29,058 bases of DNA from Bacteroidetes bacterium UBA6661 (GTDB lineage: Bacteria > Bacteroidota > Bacteroidia > AKYH767-A > OLB10): assembly GCA_002455375.1 (NCBI GenBank), contig DKKR01000076.1, positions 9,886 through 38,943 of the forward strand, read 5' to 3'. Under the pieces are notes generated by a model, which was given only the letters and a program-made list of their open reading frames with translations, was not told the origin of the DNA and searched no databases. Of the stretch, positions 15,576 through 24,797 are shown one piece after another; the stretch's first letter is position 1, and each line of letters begins with the position of its first letter. The position numbers and the translations under genes were made by a program.

Positions 15576-18500
15576 TCAGAAAATTGCTCTTGCCTGCACA
15601 TTGGCAGTATGAATAATTTTATCGCCCTGCGGCTTGCGTCCGTTATAACCAATATTGATTTGCAGGTTGCCTGTAAGATTTTTCTGAAGGCTTATTTCCC
15701 ATGTATAATTTCTTCCTTTCTTAAGACCTTCAAGCATTTCAAAAGCTAATGGCGAATTGACATCAGCATTGTATCCAATACTGATTATATTCACTCCTAA
15801 AGAGGCAACACCATTTTTAAAGCTGCTGTATTTGCACTCTGCACCTATGGTAGTGATTGTTGCATGTTCATTAGCCAATTCAATTACATTTTGTTTGTCC
15901 TGATACTTGTAGATGAGTGTAGTTCTGAAAACTGTTCCCGGTTGCACACTAAAGCGTGGCTCGATGGCATATCCTGCAATTTCATAATTTCTATTTGTAA
16001 AAACCGAACTGTTTTGCTTGGTTTCATATTTCAACGCTGTTGTGACACCATACACTCTTTTAAAATATGTACGTGTGTTTAACAACCATGAAGTCAGGTT
16101 TCTGCCTTCTGTGCCGTTGGCCAGTAAACTTTTATTGCTGATATTATCGTAATTAAAATCGGCAGCAAACACCGATGAACTGCGATTAAAAAATAATGTG
16201 TTTCGCAAAGTAGAGTTGGTGATGAGTAAAGATGTGTCGTTAATGTTGTAACCGAAAGGATTCAGTCCGTCTGCCCATTTTCCGGAAAGCAGTTTGTTGT
16301 CAAATCGTAATGCCGACTGCAAGGCAAACCGGTTTATCAGTTTGGTTTTACCCTGTTTGTTTTTTATGAATGCCGAAGGATTGACACCAATCACTTCACT
16401 TAGCTGATTGGTTTGAATTCTGACATAGTCGTTTGTTGGTGTAAATATTTTTATATACTCTGCTCTATCCTGAAATGCAGCAACTTCAAATTCATTCAGT
16501 TCGGCAATACCATTACCGTTATAGTCGTTCCATTCAAAAACACCGGCACCTGCTGCAACTTTAATAAAGGAATAAGCCTGTCTTTGTTCCTGTCCGGCAC
16601 CTACCTCATAATAGGTATTGCTTGTTATTCCACCATTTAAAAACTGCAATGCTATTTCTAATTTACCAAGAAAGCTTTCGTCCTTTTTTTGTGTCGTTAT
16701 TTCTTTTCTGTTTACCAGAATGGTTCTGTACGTACTGCCTAAAGTAATTCTCTTTCCTCTGCCTGCAATAAATGCAACATCAGCATCGGCCTGGTCGGCA
16801 GTAGTGGCAAGTTTAAGATTATTATCACTAGGCCGATAGTCCCATCTGCGTGATGCTTCTGCTTTATACGACCATTTACCCGTATCAGCCGATGTGAAAT
16901 AAATTCCTGCTTTGTCATGACCAAAACTGTTTGACATCAAACTGTCAATTCCCGCCACATTCATTTTATTACGCTCATTCTCTTGCCTGTACCCTACTTT
17001 AAGTTTATTAATACTTTTTCCACCATCAACATAGCTTCTTAAAAAAACAGTGTTTGACTGTGCGCCTGTTGTATTCAGTAAACTGCCATTATATTGAATA
17101 AAATATTTATTCCAGTTGTAATTGGAGCTGATCATATTCATTAAACCTTTGTACTGATTTCCTTTTGTAAAATATTTCAGTTGATAAAAAATATTCTGTG
17201 CAACATTCTTTTCTAATCCGGTATTAATGGATAAGAAAGTTTCATTCAATGTGTCAAAAGCAGAGGTCAGGTTCCAGTCACGAACAAACTCAACATCTCT
17301 GTAATTTTCCAGTGGTCTGAATCTTCTATCCGTTAATTCAGCAGAAACTACAGAGACCCATTTCCATGAACTATCTTGTTTAGAAACAGGCATTGAATGA
17401 TTTACAGCGGCATGTAATGCATATCCCACATCGTTAGATTTATCTTTTCGGGAAAACAGATTAACATCATTTTTACTGAAGGCGCCTTCAACAGAAACGT
17501 TCGTGTTTTTACTGAGAGCAACGTCTCCTCCTGCTGTCAATAATTGTTGTCGTCTTGGTGCTATCAACAATCTCACCGGTTCGTAGTGGCCCTGTGGCTG
17601 ACCATTTACCGGAGCAATCCATTCATATACTTTTCCATTTACATTGCTATTTAGCAAACGGTAATTACCTCTGCCTTGCCCTACATTGCTGAATCCTAAC
17701 CGATAGAACGCCCTTGTTGAATCTATGGAATAGGTAAAATAAATGTATTGAATACTATCAATTGTTATAGAATCTTTTTGATATAAAACTTCATTGCGGT
17801 TAAACCCAACGCTGTCGGCATTGAGGAAGTAAACATTCTGCAAATTGTCACCGGCATTGGCTAACACTTGTCTTTTATCCTCATTCAAATCCTGAAATAA
17901 TGGTTGGTTTTTATTATCCTGCTCCGTAAAATAGTTGACATGAAACTTTGCCCACTTTGACTCAAAGATGTTTGAGGAATACAGAAGTGTGCGCACATAG
18001 TTTTTATCTGAGTATTGAAACTCTGCTACTATTCTTGAGTCTTTGTTGATAAGTCGTCTTGCAGAAAATGTTATTTGTGCAGTGTTGTAATCAATCACAT
18101 AGTCGTTTTCCTTGCCTCTTGTCAGCAAAATACCATTGAGATAAATTTTTTCTGTGCCACTTAAAACAATAATGTAGGTTTCATTCTCAGCCCCCGTAAG
18201 TCTGTATGGGCCTTGATTGGCTTCCATACCATTAAACACATTACGAGCAAATTTTCCTTTTGAAATAGCTGCGGCATCAGTAGTTTTCATCACCCACATA
18301 CTTTTTTGATCAATAAAAAATGACGAGGACACCATTGCACCCTGTGCTTTTTTATACATATTCATAAAATATCCGTAAGGCTTTGAAATCTCAAAATCTC
18401 CGGCAATCAATCGTGTACTATCGCGCGAAAGCTGAACAAAAACTTTATCGAATTCCTGTAGTTGTTGTGTGTTCCCCTCAGGTTGAATAGGGATATTGTT

Positions 18501-19043
18501 ATCGGTAATTGCAGCAAGAATTTCTACCCTGTCGCTTAATGTTCCCGACAATTGAAGATTTAACCCGGAATTGACAATAACGTCCTGATTGTTGCCAAAA
18601 CTGATACCTCTTGAAATACTTCCGCTTTTGTTTAACCCATCAAAATTGAAAATACTTTGTGAGTTGTTTTCAGCGTTGTCATAAGCAAAGGGATTGTATT
18701 GTCCTGAATATTTCTGTTTAATAACACTCAAGTTTCTATTGCTATGTGGCTTACTGAAATTAACCGGAAAAACACGATAAGATATTCTTAATGAATCTGA
18801 ATTTTTCTGCTTGCACGATTTATTAATAATCAAAATCCCCTTTTCGTATAGTACTTTTATGCACGATATATCCCATGCAACGGAATCAATTAAATGAAAT
18901 GAGCCGGGCACAATGGAAAGTGAATCAAGTTGCAGTGTATCCGAGTTAACACCTATGGTTGCAATTCGCAGATTACTCAGCGACTGTCCATAGCCAAGTG
19001 TAACACTCAGAAAAAGAAAAAAAACAAGCGACAGCCGAATCAT
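15576..19043 (-). CDS. Large outer-membrane beta-barrel-like protein of unknown function
   Basis: The 1155-residue protein has a signal peptide (about 1-20, FFLFLSVTLGYGQS). A beta-rich periplasmic part includes a conserved block near 140-230: SGSISRGISFGNNQD, then LSDRVEILAAITDNNIPIQP and LIAGDFEISKPYGYFM. The rest (~300-1155) has many alternating, aromatic-bounded strands typical of a large barrel. The last strand (KIIHTANVQARAIF) ends in Phe, the usual signal for BAM-mediated insertion. The early block faintly recalls SprA-type T9SS translocon proteins, but the length is far shorter than SprA, so I do not assign that name. The 240-bp gap upstream (19044-19283) holds a small palindrome (TGCTA...TAGCA at 19054-19067) and no gene or clear promoter. 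Confidence 0.7.
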   Translation of the reverse strand: MIRLSLVFFLFLSVTLGYGQSLSNLRIATIGVNSDTLQLDSLSIVPGSFHLIDSVAWDISCIKVLYEKGILIINKSCKQKNSDSLRISYRVFPVNFSKPHSNRNLSVIKQKYSGQYNPFAYDNAENNSQSIFNFDGLNKSGSISRGISFGNNQDVIVNSGLNLQLSGTLSDRVEILAAITDNNIPIQPEGNTQQLQEFDKVFVQLSRDSTRLIAGDFEISKPYGYFMNMYKKAQGAMVSSSFFIDQKSMWVMKTTDAAAISKGKFARNVFNGMEANQGPYRLTGAENETYIIVLSGTEKIYLNGILLTRGKENDYVIDYNTAQITFSARRLINKDSRIVAEFQYSDKNYVRTLLYSSNIFESKWAKFHVNYFTEQDNKNQPLFQDLNEDKRQVLANAGDNLQNVYFLNADSVGFNRNEVLYQKDSITIDSIQYIYFTYSIDSTRAFYRLGFSNVGQGRGNYRLLNSNVNGKVYEWIAPVNGQPQGHYEPVRLLIAPRRQQLLTAGGDVALSKNTNVSVEGAFSKNDVNLFSRKDKSNDVGYALHAAVNHSMPVSKQDSSWKWVSVVSAELTDRRFRPLENYRDVEFVRDWNLTSAFDTLNETFLSINTGLEKNVAQNIFYQLKYFTKGNQYKGLMNMISSNYNWNKYFIQYNGSLLNTTGAQSNTVFLRSYVDGGKSINKLKVGYRQENERNKMNVAGIDSLMSNSFGHDKAGIYFTSADTGKWSYKAEASRRWDYRPSDNNLKLATTADQADADVAFIAGRGKRITLGSTYRTILVNRKEITTQKKDESFLGKLEIALQFLNGGITSNTYYEVGAGQEQRQAYSFIKVAAGAGVFEWNDYNGNGIAELNEFEVAAFQDRAEYIKIFTPTNDYVRIQTNQLSEVIGVNPSAFIKNKQGKTKLINRFALQSALRFDNKLLSGKWADGLNPFGYNINDTSLLITNSTLRNTLFFNRSSSVFAADFNYDNISNKSLLANGTEGRNLTSWLLNTRTYFKRVYGVTTALKYETKQNSSVFTNRNYEIAGYAIEPRFSVQPGTVFRTTLIYKYQDKQNVIELANEHATITTIGAECKYSSFKNGVASLGVNIISIGYNADVNSPLAFEMLEGLKKGRNYTWEISLQKNLTGNLQINIGYNGRKPQGDKIIHTANVQARAIF

Positions 19044-19283
19044 ACTTTTGAAGTGCTAAAAATAGCAAATGCAACTGCTTGTTAACGACAAGTTGTGTCA
19101 CTATATTGAACAGACAGGCTTAAATCTTATCTTGTATCTGTATTCAGTGCAACTGCATTCTTTTTATAGCCAACTATGCGTTCAGATTAATATCCATTCA
19201 CAAACTTCATCAGCGTTCGTTTTGCCAAAGGCAGTTTGGATTTTTGCCGGAATTGAGAGTGTATGCCGTTGCTAATTTGAATT

Positions 19284-22200
19284 TTACTTCAACAACACTT
19301 TGCTTTTATATACCCTGATATTTTCTTTGTCGAATAACTGTAGCGTGTAAATTCCTTTAGCAAATTGTGAGCAATCCAGACTTGAATGTGAATTGAGCAC
19401 TGAGCGGTGAATTTCACGTCCTGTTACCTCTTTTATAACAATTGTGAGTGGTTGCTCCTGAGTATAGTAAATATTAAGTCTGTCAGTTGCCGGATTGGGC
19501 GAAACGGTAATGTTTTGAGCTGCATAAGTGCTGCTTATTGCCATAAGCGATTTATCTTGTTTGACTATTGTTGATGACAACACTCTCAATCCCGAACTTT
19601 GCTGTCCGCAAATTAATGAAGCATCCATATATTCTTCAGCAGTTATAATACTGTCAATCAAATCTTGCTCCAGATGTGTTATACAATTTTTATAATTCAG
19701 GTAATCCAATTCATCTGATGCAGTTGTCCAGTTAAACATATCATCCAATATGGGAAATGCCAAATCTCTCCTTCCGGCCAAACGATAAACATTTGCCTTA
19801 TCCAAGCTGTAATAAAACCGGTCTAAAGTATCGCCATTGCCGATGGCTTCTGCTAAATGTTTATTCAACACCTCCATCATTTGCTGCACTTCACTACTTA
19901 GTGCAGGAGTGTTATCGGTTATGGAAAGTGCATTGTTTTTAAATGCTGCGCCTAATGCCGCTCCCATTTTTGCATAGCTGTAGTTCAATATATATTTTTC
20001 TTTTTCATCTGGAGTGGGTAAATTATACATCAGCATTTCGTTAAAGAGGGTTACTGCTTGTGCATCACTGCTGCCTCCGGTTTCTGTGGTTTGTTGCAAT
20101 GCAGCTACTCCTGCCTCGTTAAGTTTATCGCCATTAAAGTTAGAAGTATAAATGGTTTCGCAGTTATTGCAATCATACAATGGGTTTTCAGGAGCGGCTA
20201 CCAAGGGTTGTGTGTAACTGCAAGATACAAATGCTATTGGATTAGGGTCGTTGATGGTGACAGGTATGGCTGTTGCACAGCCTGACTGACCTGCTACTGT
20301 AGTTAATGCATAATCGTTGGTAGAAAAGGTTCCGTTGGTATTCCATTCATTATAAATTGCATTAATGGCAGATGGATTTGGACAAGTCTTTTTAATAGTT
20401 CCTCTCACGGCTTTCTGTACACCGCTTTGAATAGGAGTGAGGCTATTATAACCATCGGCTAAAAATAAATTTTTTGCTACGGAAAGTTTTAATGAGATAT
20501 CATTGTTTTGTATGGCATTGGAAGGTTTAAGAGTAGGGCTGCCTGAAAAATCAAGCGTTGCCCCCTGATTTATCTCAATGCCGTTGGTTTGATTATTTTT
20601 TACGCTGTTACAAATTCCTTTCAACTGTGTGTTTTTAATTTGCATTCCCACAATGTTATCGTGGATATAATTGTTTTCGGCATACAGTGATGATGTGAGG
20701 CTGCCGTCAAAAAATACGCCAATGCCATTGGTAAGCGTTGTATATTTTATTTCATTAGAGGTCAACAAGCATGGCAGTGTCATATTATCGGCACTTATTC
20801 CAAAGCCTCTGTTCTGATTAAATACAGAGTTGTTAATATCAAAACTTCCGCCATCGGTAAGTACTCCTACTCCGCAATTCTGAAAAGTAGAATATTCAAC
20901 TGTAAAATCGCCATTCAAATTGCGGATACCCTGATAGCCGTGCAAAAAAGTAGAATAGCTAACAGCAGCAGCACCACCATAAAGCATAAGACCTTTATGG
21001 GTATTGTAGTTTCCTGTTGTGGAGGTAAACACTGTGCCCCACAGCGTGGTTTTGGTGGTTGCACCCAAAACCCTTGCAGCACTGTAGCCTGTAAACTGGC
21101 ATACGCCTCCTTCTACAATAAACTTAGCCAAGCCCACAGGCAACCGCAGGCTTTCCTGAGTAACTTTTAAAAGAAGTTGACCTGTGCCTCCGACTAATTG
21201 GAAAATGCAATCGCCCGGTGTGCAGGCTACATTAGCCGAGGGCGATAGCGGACTGTTAAAGAGAAGATACCCCAAACCGGAGAAAGTAAAAATATTATAT
21301 GCAGCAGTAACAGGTGATTTTAAATCGAGCAAGCCCGCTATTTCAAGCGTGCTGTTAGTTGTTGCCAGTGTAATATCAGCCTCCTGATACGTTAACGTGC
21401 CGCCATCTTCTATAATAATCCTGCCACCGTTGTTTATAACGGTGCTTTTTGAATCAAGAATTAATTTGCAGCCGTTTTTTACTCTCACGATTGAGCCTGA
21501 CTCCATGCTTAACTGGCTGCCGGTTTCAAGATGCAAAACACTATTGTTTTCAAGAATTAATTGTGAGTTGGATTCTATGTGGAAATATGATCCGCCTTCA
21601 CACGTAAAAGTTGTTATGGGGGTAAACTCACCTGAAACAGCATCGCGATTTATCTGATTTGCTGTACGGCTTTGGTCAAGGGTGATAATTTTATTTGCTT
21701 TTAAATTTACTTGCTCTTTCAAAATAATATCACCACACCAGCGAACATCATTTTTAACATCATACTCATTCCATACAACATCAACCTGAAAATCTCCTCC
21801 TGTTAGTTGCGTAAAAGAAATTTTTAAACCTGTAAGGTATGTATGTCTGTTATTAGGAGCATTTGTTTGTGGGTAAAAAGTACTGCCGGATAAGGCATAA
21901 TAAAAAGTAGGCAAGTTAACTGGTGAAGGATTACTACCAATTTCCATAACAGTTCCATTTGTAAATGCATCTTTATTATCGCCAAGGTATGGTATGTTAC
22001 TATCAAAACTATTGTTTAGCCTTTGCTGAATAAACGGTGCATGACCATTGGAATTATTTATAGTATTTGTTAAGGTATTATAAAAGATATGCATTTGATC
22101 ATTATCTCCGGTTAAAGTATTTGATTCTAATAGATGATAGCTTTCTGAAGTTGGCCAGGCAACGCAGGATATGGATTGGTTTGCAATTTGCTCATGGTCA

Positions 22201-23594
22201 AAATTTCCTTCTGCGCTTATTACCTTTAAATTATCTGCCTCACCGGAAGGATATACATCTAATTGATTGTTGGACTCCAGTATATTTTTTCCAATTTGCA
22301 TGTAAGCATATATGCCGGGTGTGCCTTGTGGCCGGCATGGGTCGCTATCGCTAAATTGTAAATAATCCAGCATTCCATTGCTACCTATTTTATGATTTTC
22401 GAGCCATATATATTGGTCAAGTGCATTCACATCTTTATAGGGCAGTTTTATTCTAACCACATCTCCGGTTGTCATAAAATCACGAAGTACAAAAGTTTGT
22501 GCTCCCATGGACTGGTCAATATCCGAAGCTGTTCCGTTTGCCTGAATCGGAATTTGATTAGGGTTATAAGTTGAACTGTACCAACCCATGCGATAGCGTT
22601 CATAACCGTTAACAGAAGTTAAACCCGCTCCTGCACTGCCCATTAAACCATACCCACCTTGTATGCCAAGAAATGTTGTACTTGGTTGACTTCCGTAATG
22701 ATGCCCGCCTGAGGTATGAAAATTATTGCCCCCAAAAAGATTATGAGCTAACTCATGTATAATAATACCATTGGGGTTGGTAAGTGGACTTTTTCCCACA
22801 GCCTGAACAGAAATAACTTCTCCTGTATAGAAATTACTTCCGATTAATATATGTGATGAAAGCCCGCCTCCAGTATAGCCTTGCCCTAATTTTAAGCCAC
22901 CATAATTTGACGTACTATTACGGAATAAGATCTGAACAAAATCAATCATATTATTAGAGGTTAAATTTTTAGAAATACCCGGAAATCCTAAAGCACAATA
23001 ATCATAATCATTAATTGAATTATGCCCAAAAATTGCGCTTAAACCTCCTGATGCATTAATTATATTAATTGCATTTTGTAATAAAGTATATGAAGAAAAT
23101 AAATACAATGGGGGTTGTATTCCACTATTATTTATTATATAAGAATGAGGCACATCTACAACTATAAAATCTCCAACTATATGCAAAGCCCCAAAACTGG
23201 ACTCGTAGTATTTTCTTGTCATTATTCCCTGTGGCGGCAGGGTATTAAAATCTTGATCCATGAAAGAAGATAAGTAGGCAGGAGGATTACTGTTTATTGT
23301 ATTAGGGGTACCCGGATTCCAGTCATTAGCTCCCGGAGTTGCTTGGTAATAAGGATCCCATGAAGGGTTAACATCGTAAATAATGTTAATCATAATGTTT
23401 AAAACCCTGTAATTCGTGTGTGGAAAAAGCGAGAATCCGTTTTTACTACAATAAGTAAAATTGCTATTGCATAATGTTGCTGATATATTTCCAATAGTGC
23501 GTAGTGCAGTAGAATCTTCAATATATTCACATTGCGAAAAGGAATTAAGACTACTTAAAAGCAATAAAGTTGAGATAAATAATTTTCTTTTCAT
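19284..23594 (-). CDS. Secreted zincin-like (HExxH) protein with beta-solenoid repeats and T9SS type A sorting domain
   Basis: The 1436-residue protein begins with a signal peptide (1-20) and CEYIEDSTALR. The conserved N-terminal region holds NYRVLNIMINIIYD and FMDQDFNTLPPQG. HELAH (H280, E281, H284; DNA near 22743-22757) followed by NLFGGNNFHTSGGHHYG gives a zinc site, with H293, H298 or H299 as the possible third ligand. The spacing is not the classical metzincin one. About 630-740 is a short-period LxLxxxS beta-solenoid (LILENNSVLHLETGSQLSME). About 865-1010 looks like a right-handed parallel beta helix. The last ~75 residues (ITVSPNPATDRLNIYY ... GIYTLQLF) are a type A signal for secretion by the type IX system. 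I predict a secreted metallopeptidase, unproven. It overlaps the FED gene upstream by 4 bp (ATGA). Confidence 0.8.
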   Translation of the reverse strand: MKRKLFISTLLLLSSLNSFSQCEYIEDSTALRTIGNISATLCNSNFTYCSKNGFSLFPHTNYRVLNIMINIIYDVNPSWDPYYQATPGANDWNPGTPNTINSNPPAYLSSFMDQDFNTLPPQGIMTRKYYESSFGALHIVGDFIVVDVPHSYIINNSGIQPPLYLFSSYTLLQNAINIINASGGLSAIFGHNSINDYDYCALGFPGISKNLTSNNMIDFVQILFRNSTSNYGGLKLGQGYTGGGLSSHILIGSNFYTGEVISVQAVGKSPLTNPNGIIIHELAHNLFGGNNFHTSGGHHYGSQPSTTFLGIQGGYGLMGSAGAGLTSVNGYERYRMGWYSSTYNPNQIPIQANGTASDIDQSMGAQTFVLRDFMTTGDVVRIKLPYKDVNALDQYIWLENHKIGSNGMLDYLQFSDSDPCRPQGTPGIYAYMQIGKNILESNNQLDVYPSGEADNLKVISAEGNFDHEQIANQSISCVAWPTSESYHLLESNTLTGDNDQMHIFYNTLTNTINNSNGHAPFIQQRLNNSFDSNIPYLGDNKDAFTNGTVMEIGSNPSPVNLPTFYYALSGSTFYPQTNAPNNRHTYLTGLKISFTQLTGGDFQVDVVWNEYDVKNDVRWCGDIILKEQVNLKANKIITLDQSRTANQINRDAVSGEFTPITTFTCEGGSYFHIESNSQLILENNSVLHLETGSQLSMESGSIVRVKNGCKLILDSKSTVINNGGRIIIEDGGTLTYQEADITLATTNSTLEIAGLLDLKSPVTAAYNIFTFSGLGYLLFNSPLSPSANVACTPGDCIFQLVGGTGQLLLKVTQESLRLPVGLAKFIVEGGVCQFTGYSAARVLGATTKTTLWGTVFTSTTGNYNTHKGLMLYGGAAAVSYSTFLHGYQGIRNLNGDFTVEYSTFQNCGVGVLTDGGSFDINNSVFNQNRGFGISADNMTLPCLLTSNEIKYTTLTNGIGVFFDGSLTSSLYAENNYIHDNIVGMQIKNTQLKGICNSVKNNQTNGIEINQGATLDFSGSPTLKPSNAIQNNDISLKLSVAKNLFLADGYNSLTPIQSGVQKAVRGTIKKTCPNPSAINAIYNEWNTNGTFSTNDYALTTVAGQSGCATAIPVTINDPNPIAFVSCSYTQPLVAAPENPLYDCNNCETIYTSNFNGDKLNEAGVAALQQTTETGGSSDAQAVTLFNEMLMYNLPTPDEKEKYILNYSYAKMGAALGAAFKNNALSITDNTPALSSEVQQMMEVLNKHLAEAIGNGDTLDRFYYSLDKANVYRLAGRRDLAFPILDDMFNWTTASDELDYLNYKNCITHLEQDLIDSIITAEEYMDASLICGQQSSGLRVLSSTIVKQDKSLMAISSTYAAQNITVSPNPATDRLNIYYTQEQPLTIVIKEVTGREIHRSVLNSHSSLDCSQFAKGIYTLQLFDKENIRVYKSKVLLK

Positions 23595-24532
23595 ATTTTT
23601 ATGATTTTAAAACTTACAGTTTCTGTTTTATTAAATAAGATAAGAGTGTAAATCCCATCCTTAATATCCAATGCAGGTATTTGCTTATTTTGTAACTTAC
23701 CCCCTTTAATTATTATACCCTCTTTGTTTATTATTCTATAATAAAAATCCTTGTTATCTTTAAATTCAATATTTATAATATTAAAAAACGGCAACGGATA
23801 AATTTTATAATCCGAATTTTGATTATTAAACTCTTCTAAACCAACAATTATATGTTGAGGTATAAACTTGTAATAAAATATATCAGGGGCATCTAATGTA
23901 TCAACGAGCGAAGGATTAATATATGCATCATAGGGGTAATAACCAATATGCGTTTGGACAGAATCCCGCCAAGTTCGTACCCAGCCATTGGGATTACGGT
24001 TGTGAGAATTAGGATTGAATATTGGATTATATGAACAAAAGCACCCTTTGTCAGCAGAATCCGGCAAAAAAATACTGTCTCTGAATATGCTGATTTTAGC
24101 TATTATGGGTGTTGTGTAATAATAAAACTTAATGGTATAGGCAAGAGGGTCATTAAAAAAATTATAAAATACACCATATAAAGAAGTGGAATCACAATAC
24201 CTTATATCATACTTTGTGTACCAGTCATAAGCAAAGCCATCACTCATTTTGTTCTCAATGCGAGCGGTAAATACGCCCGGTTGCACAAGGGAGCCTAAGT
24301 CCACTTCTCCAAAGGCAGTGTCAATATTCGGTGAAACTATTTTAGGGCAACTTGGAGGAGGGTTAATGTATAAATAACAGGAATCCATGTAATGCCCTAT
24401 GTAAACCGTATCTCTTGCGCCTGTAGCATCTTCAAAAGCAATGGTTAGCAGTTCGCTTGGCGTTACGCTTCCCTGTGATAATACTCTTGCTGCATAAGCA
24501 GACAGTAGGATAATAAGTAAATATTTTTTCAT
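23591..24532 (-). CDS. Secreted 'FED' protein with T9SS type A sorting domain (copy 3)
   Basis: The 313-residue protein has a signal peptide (about 1-19, ending AARVLSQ) and then the motif IAFEDATGARDTVYIG (31-46). DTAFGEVDL follows about 30 residues later, and the middle is beta-rich (KIYPLPF near 240). The C-terminal ~75 residues (INKEGIIIKGGKL, DIKDGIYTLILFN) form a weakly conserved type A sorting domain. The same motif pair, ED-x2-G-x2-DT and DT-x2-GE, recurs in the two genes at 26841 and 27793, so the three are paralogues. I know the motif from many Bacteroidota secreted proteins but know no function. Its start is 4 bp after the stop of the 72-codon fragment, and its end overlaps the intact zincin gene by 4 bp, so the three are surely co-transcribed. 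Confidence 0.72.
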   Translation of the reverse strand: MKKYLLIILLSAYAARVLSQGSVTPSELLTIAFEDATGARDTVYIGHYMDSCYLYINPPPSCPKIVSPNIDTAFGEVDLGSLVQPGVFTARIENKMSDGFAYDWYTKYDIRYCDSTSLYGVFYNFFNDPLAYTIKFYYYTTPIIAKISIFRDSIFLPDSADKGCFCSYNPIFNPNSHNRNPNGWVRTWRDSVQTHIGYYPYDAYINPSLVDTLDAPDIFYYKFIPQHIIVGLEEFNNQNSDYKIYPLPFFNIINIEFKDNKDFYYRIINKEGIIIKGGKLQNKQIPALDIKDGIYTLILFNKTETVSFKIIKI

Positions 24533-24593
24533 TGTTTTAAAATTTTGGTATAAAAATTAAATTTAAAACCCTGTAATTGCCATAAGGTGAAAT
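24527..24593 (-). repeat. Direct repeat, copy A (fragment end plus FED start)
   Basis: This 67-bp stretch matches 28651-28717 at 60 of 67 positions by eye. It covers the 3' end of the zincin N-terminal fragment (ending IFIPKF), its stop codon and the ATG of the following FED gene. The shared truncation point means that the broken unit was copied as a whole. Confidence 0.85.
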
Positions 24594-24755
24594 ACTGAAG
24601 CCATTTTTACTACAGTATGTAAAATTGCCTGAACATGCGGGTGCTGATACAGTCCCGTTTACACGCAGTGCAGTAGAATCTTCAATATACTCGCATTGGG
24701 CAAATAGTAATTTGCCTGTTAGCATTAGAACAATAATAATTTTAATTTCTCTCAT
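24537..24755 (-). pseudogene. N-terminal fragment of the zincin-like gene (72 codons)
   Basis: The 72-residue product has a signal peptide (about 1-20, KLLFAQ) and then CEYIEDSTALRVNGTVSAP and KNGFSISPYGNYRVLNL, closely matching residues 22-66 of the 1436-residue protein. It diverges after RVLNL and stops six codons later at IFIPKF. The zinc site, solenoids and sorting domain are all missing. It could still be made and exported to the periplasm as a short peptide, but it is best read as a truncated duplicate. It sits 42 bp after the beta-propeller gene and 4 bp before FED copy 3. Confidence 0.85.
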
Positions 24756-24797
24756 AAGATTTGTTTATTTAAAAGTTGAAATAAAATTTAATTATAT

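Noticed and set aside
15576..19043. Calling the 1155-residue barrel protein SprA
   Set aside because: SprA is about twice as long, and only a short N-terminal block is reminiscent; the evidence is too thin.
19069..19275. A 68-codon plus-strand frame in the gap before the zincin-like gene
   Set aside because: No domain, no signal peptide, odd composition, and no promoter element. Most likely chance.
19204..19283. Terminator after the zincin-like gene
   Set aside because: Only a 4-bp stem (TGCC/GGCA) without a following T-tract on the minus strand.
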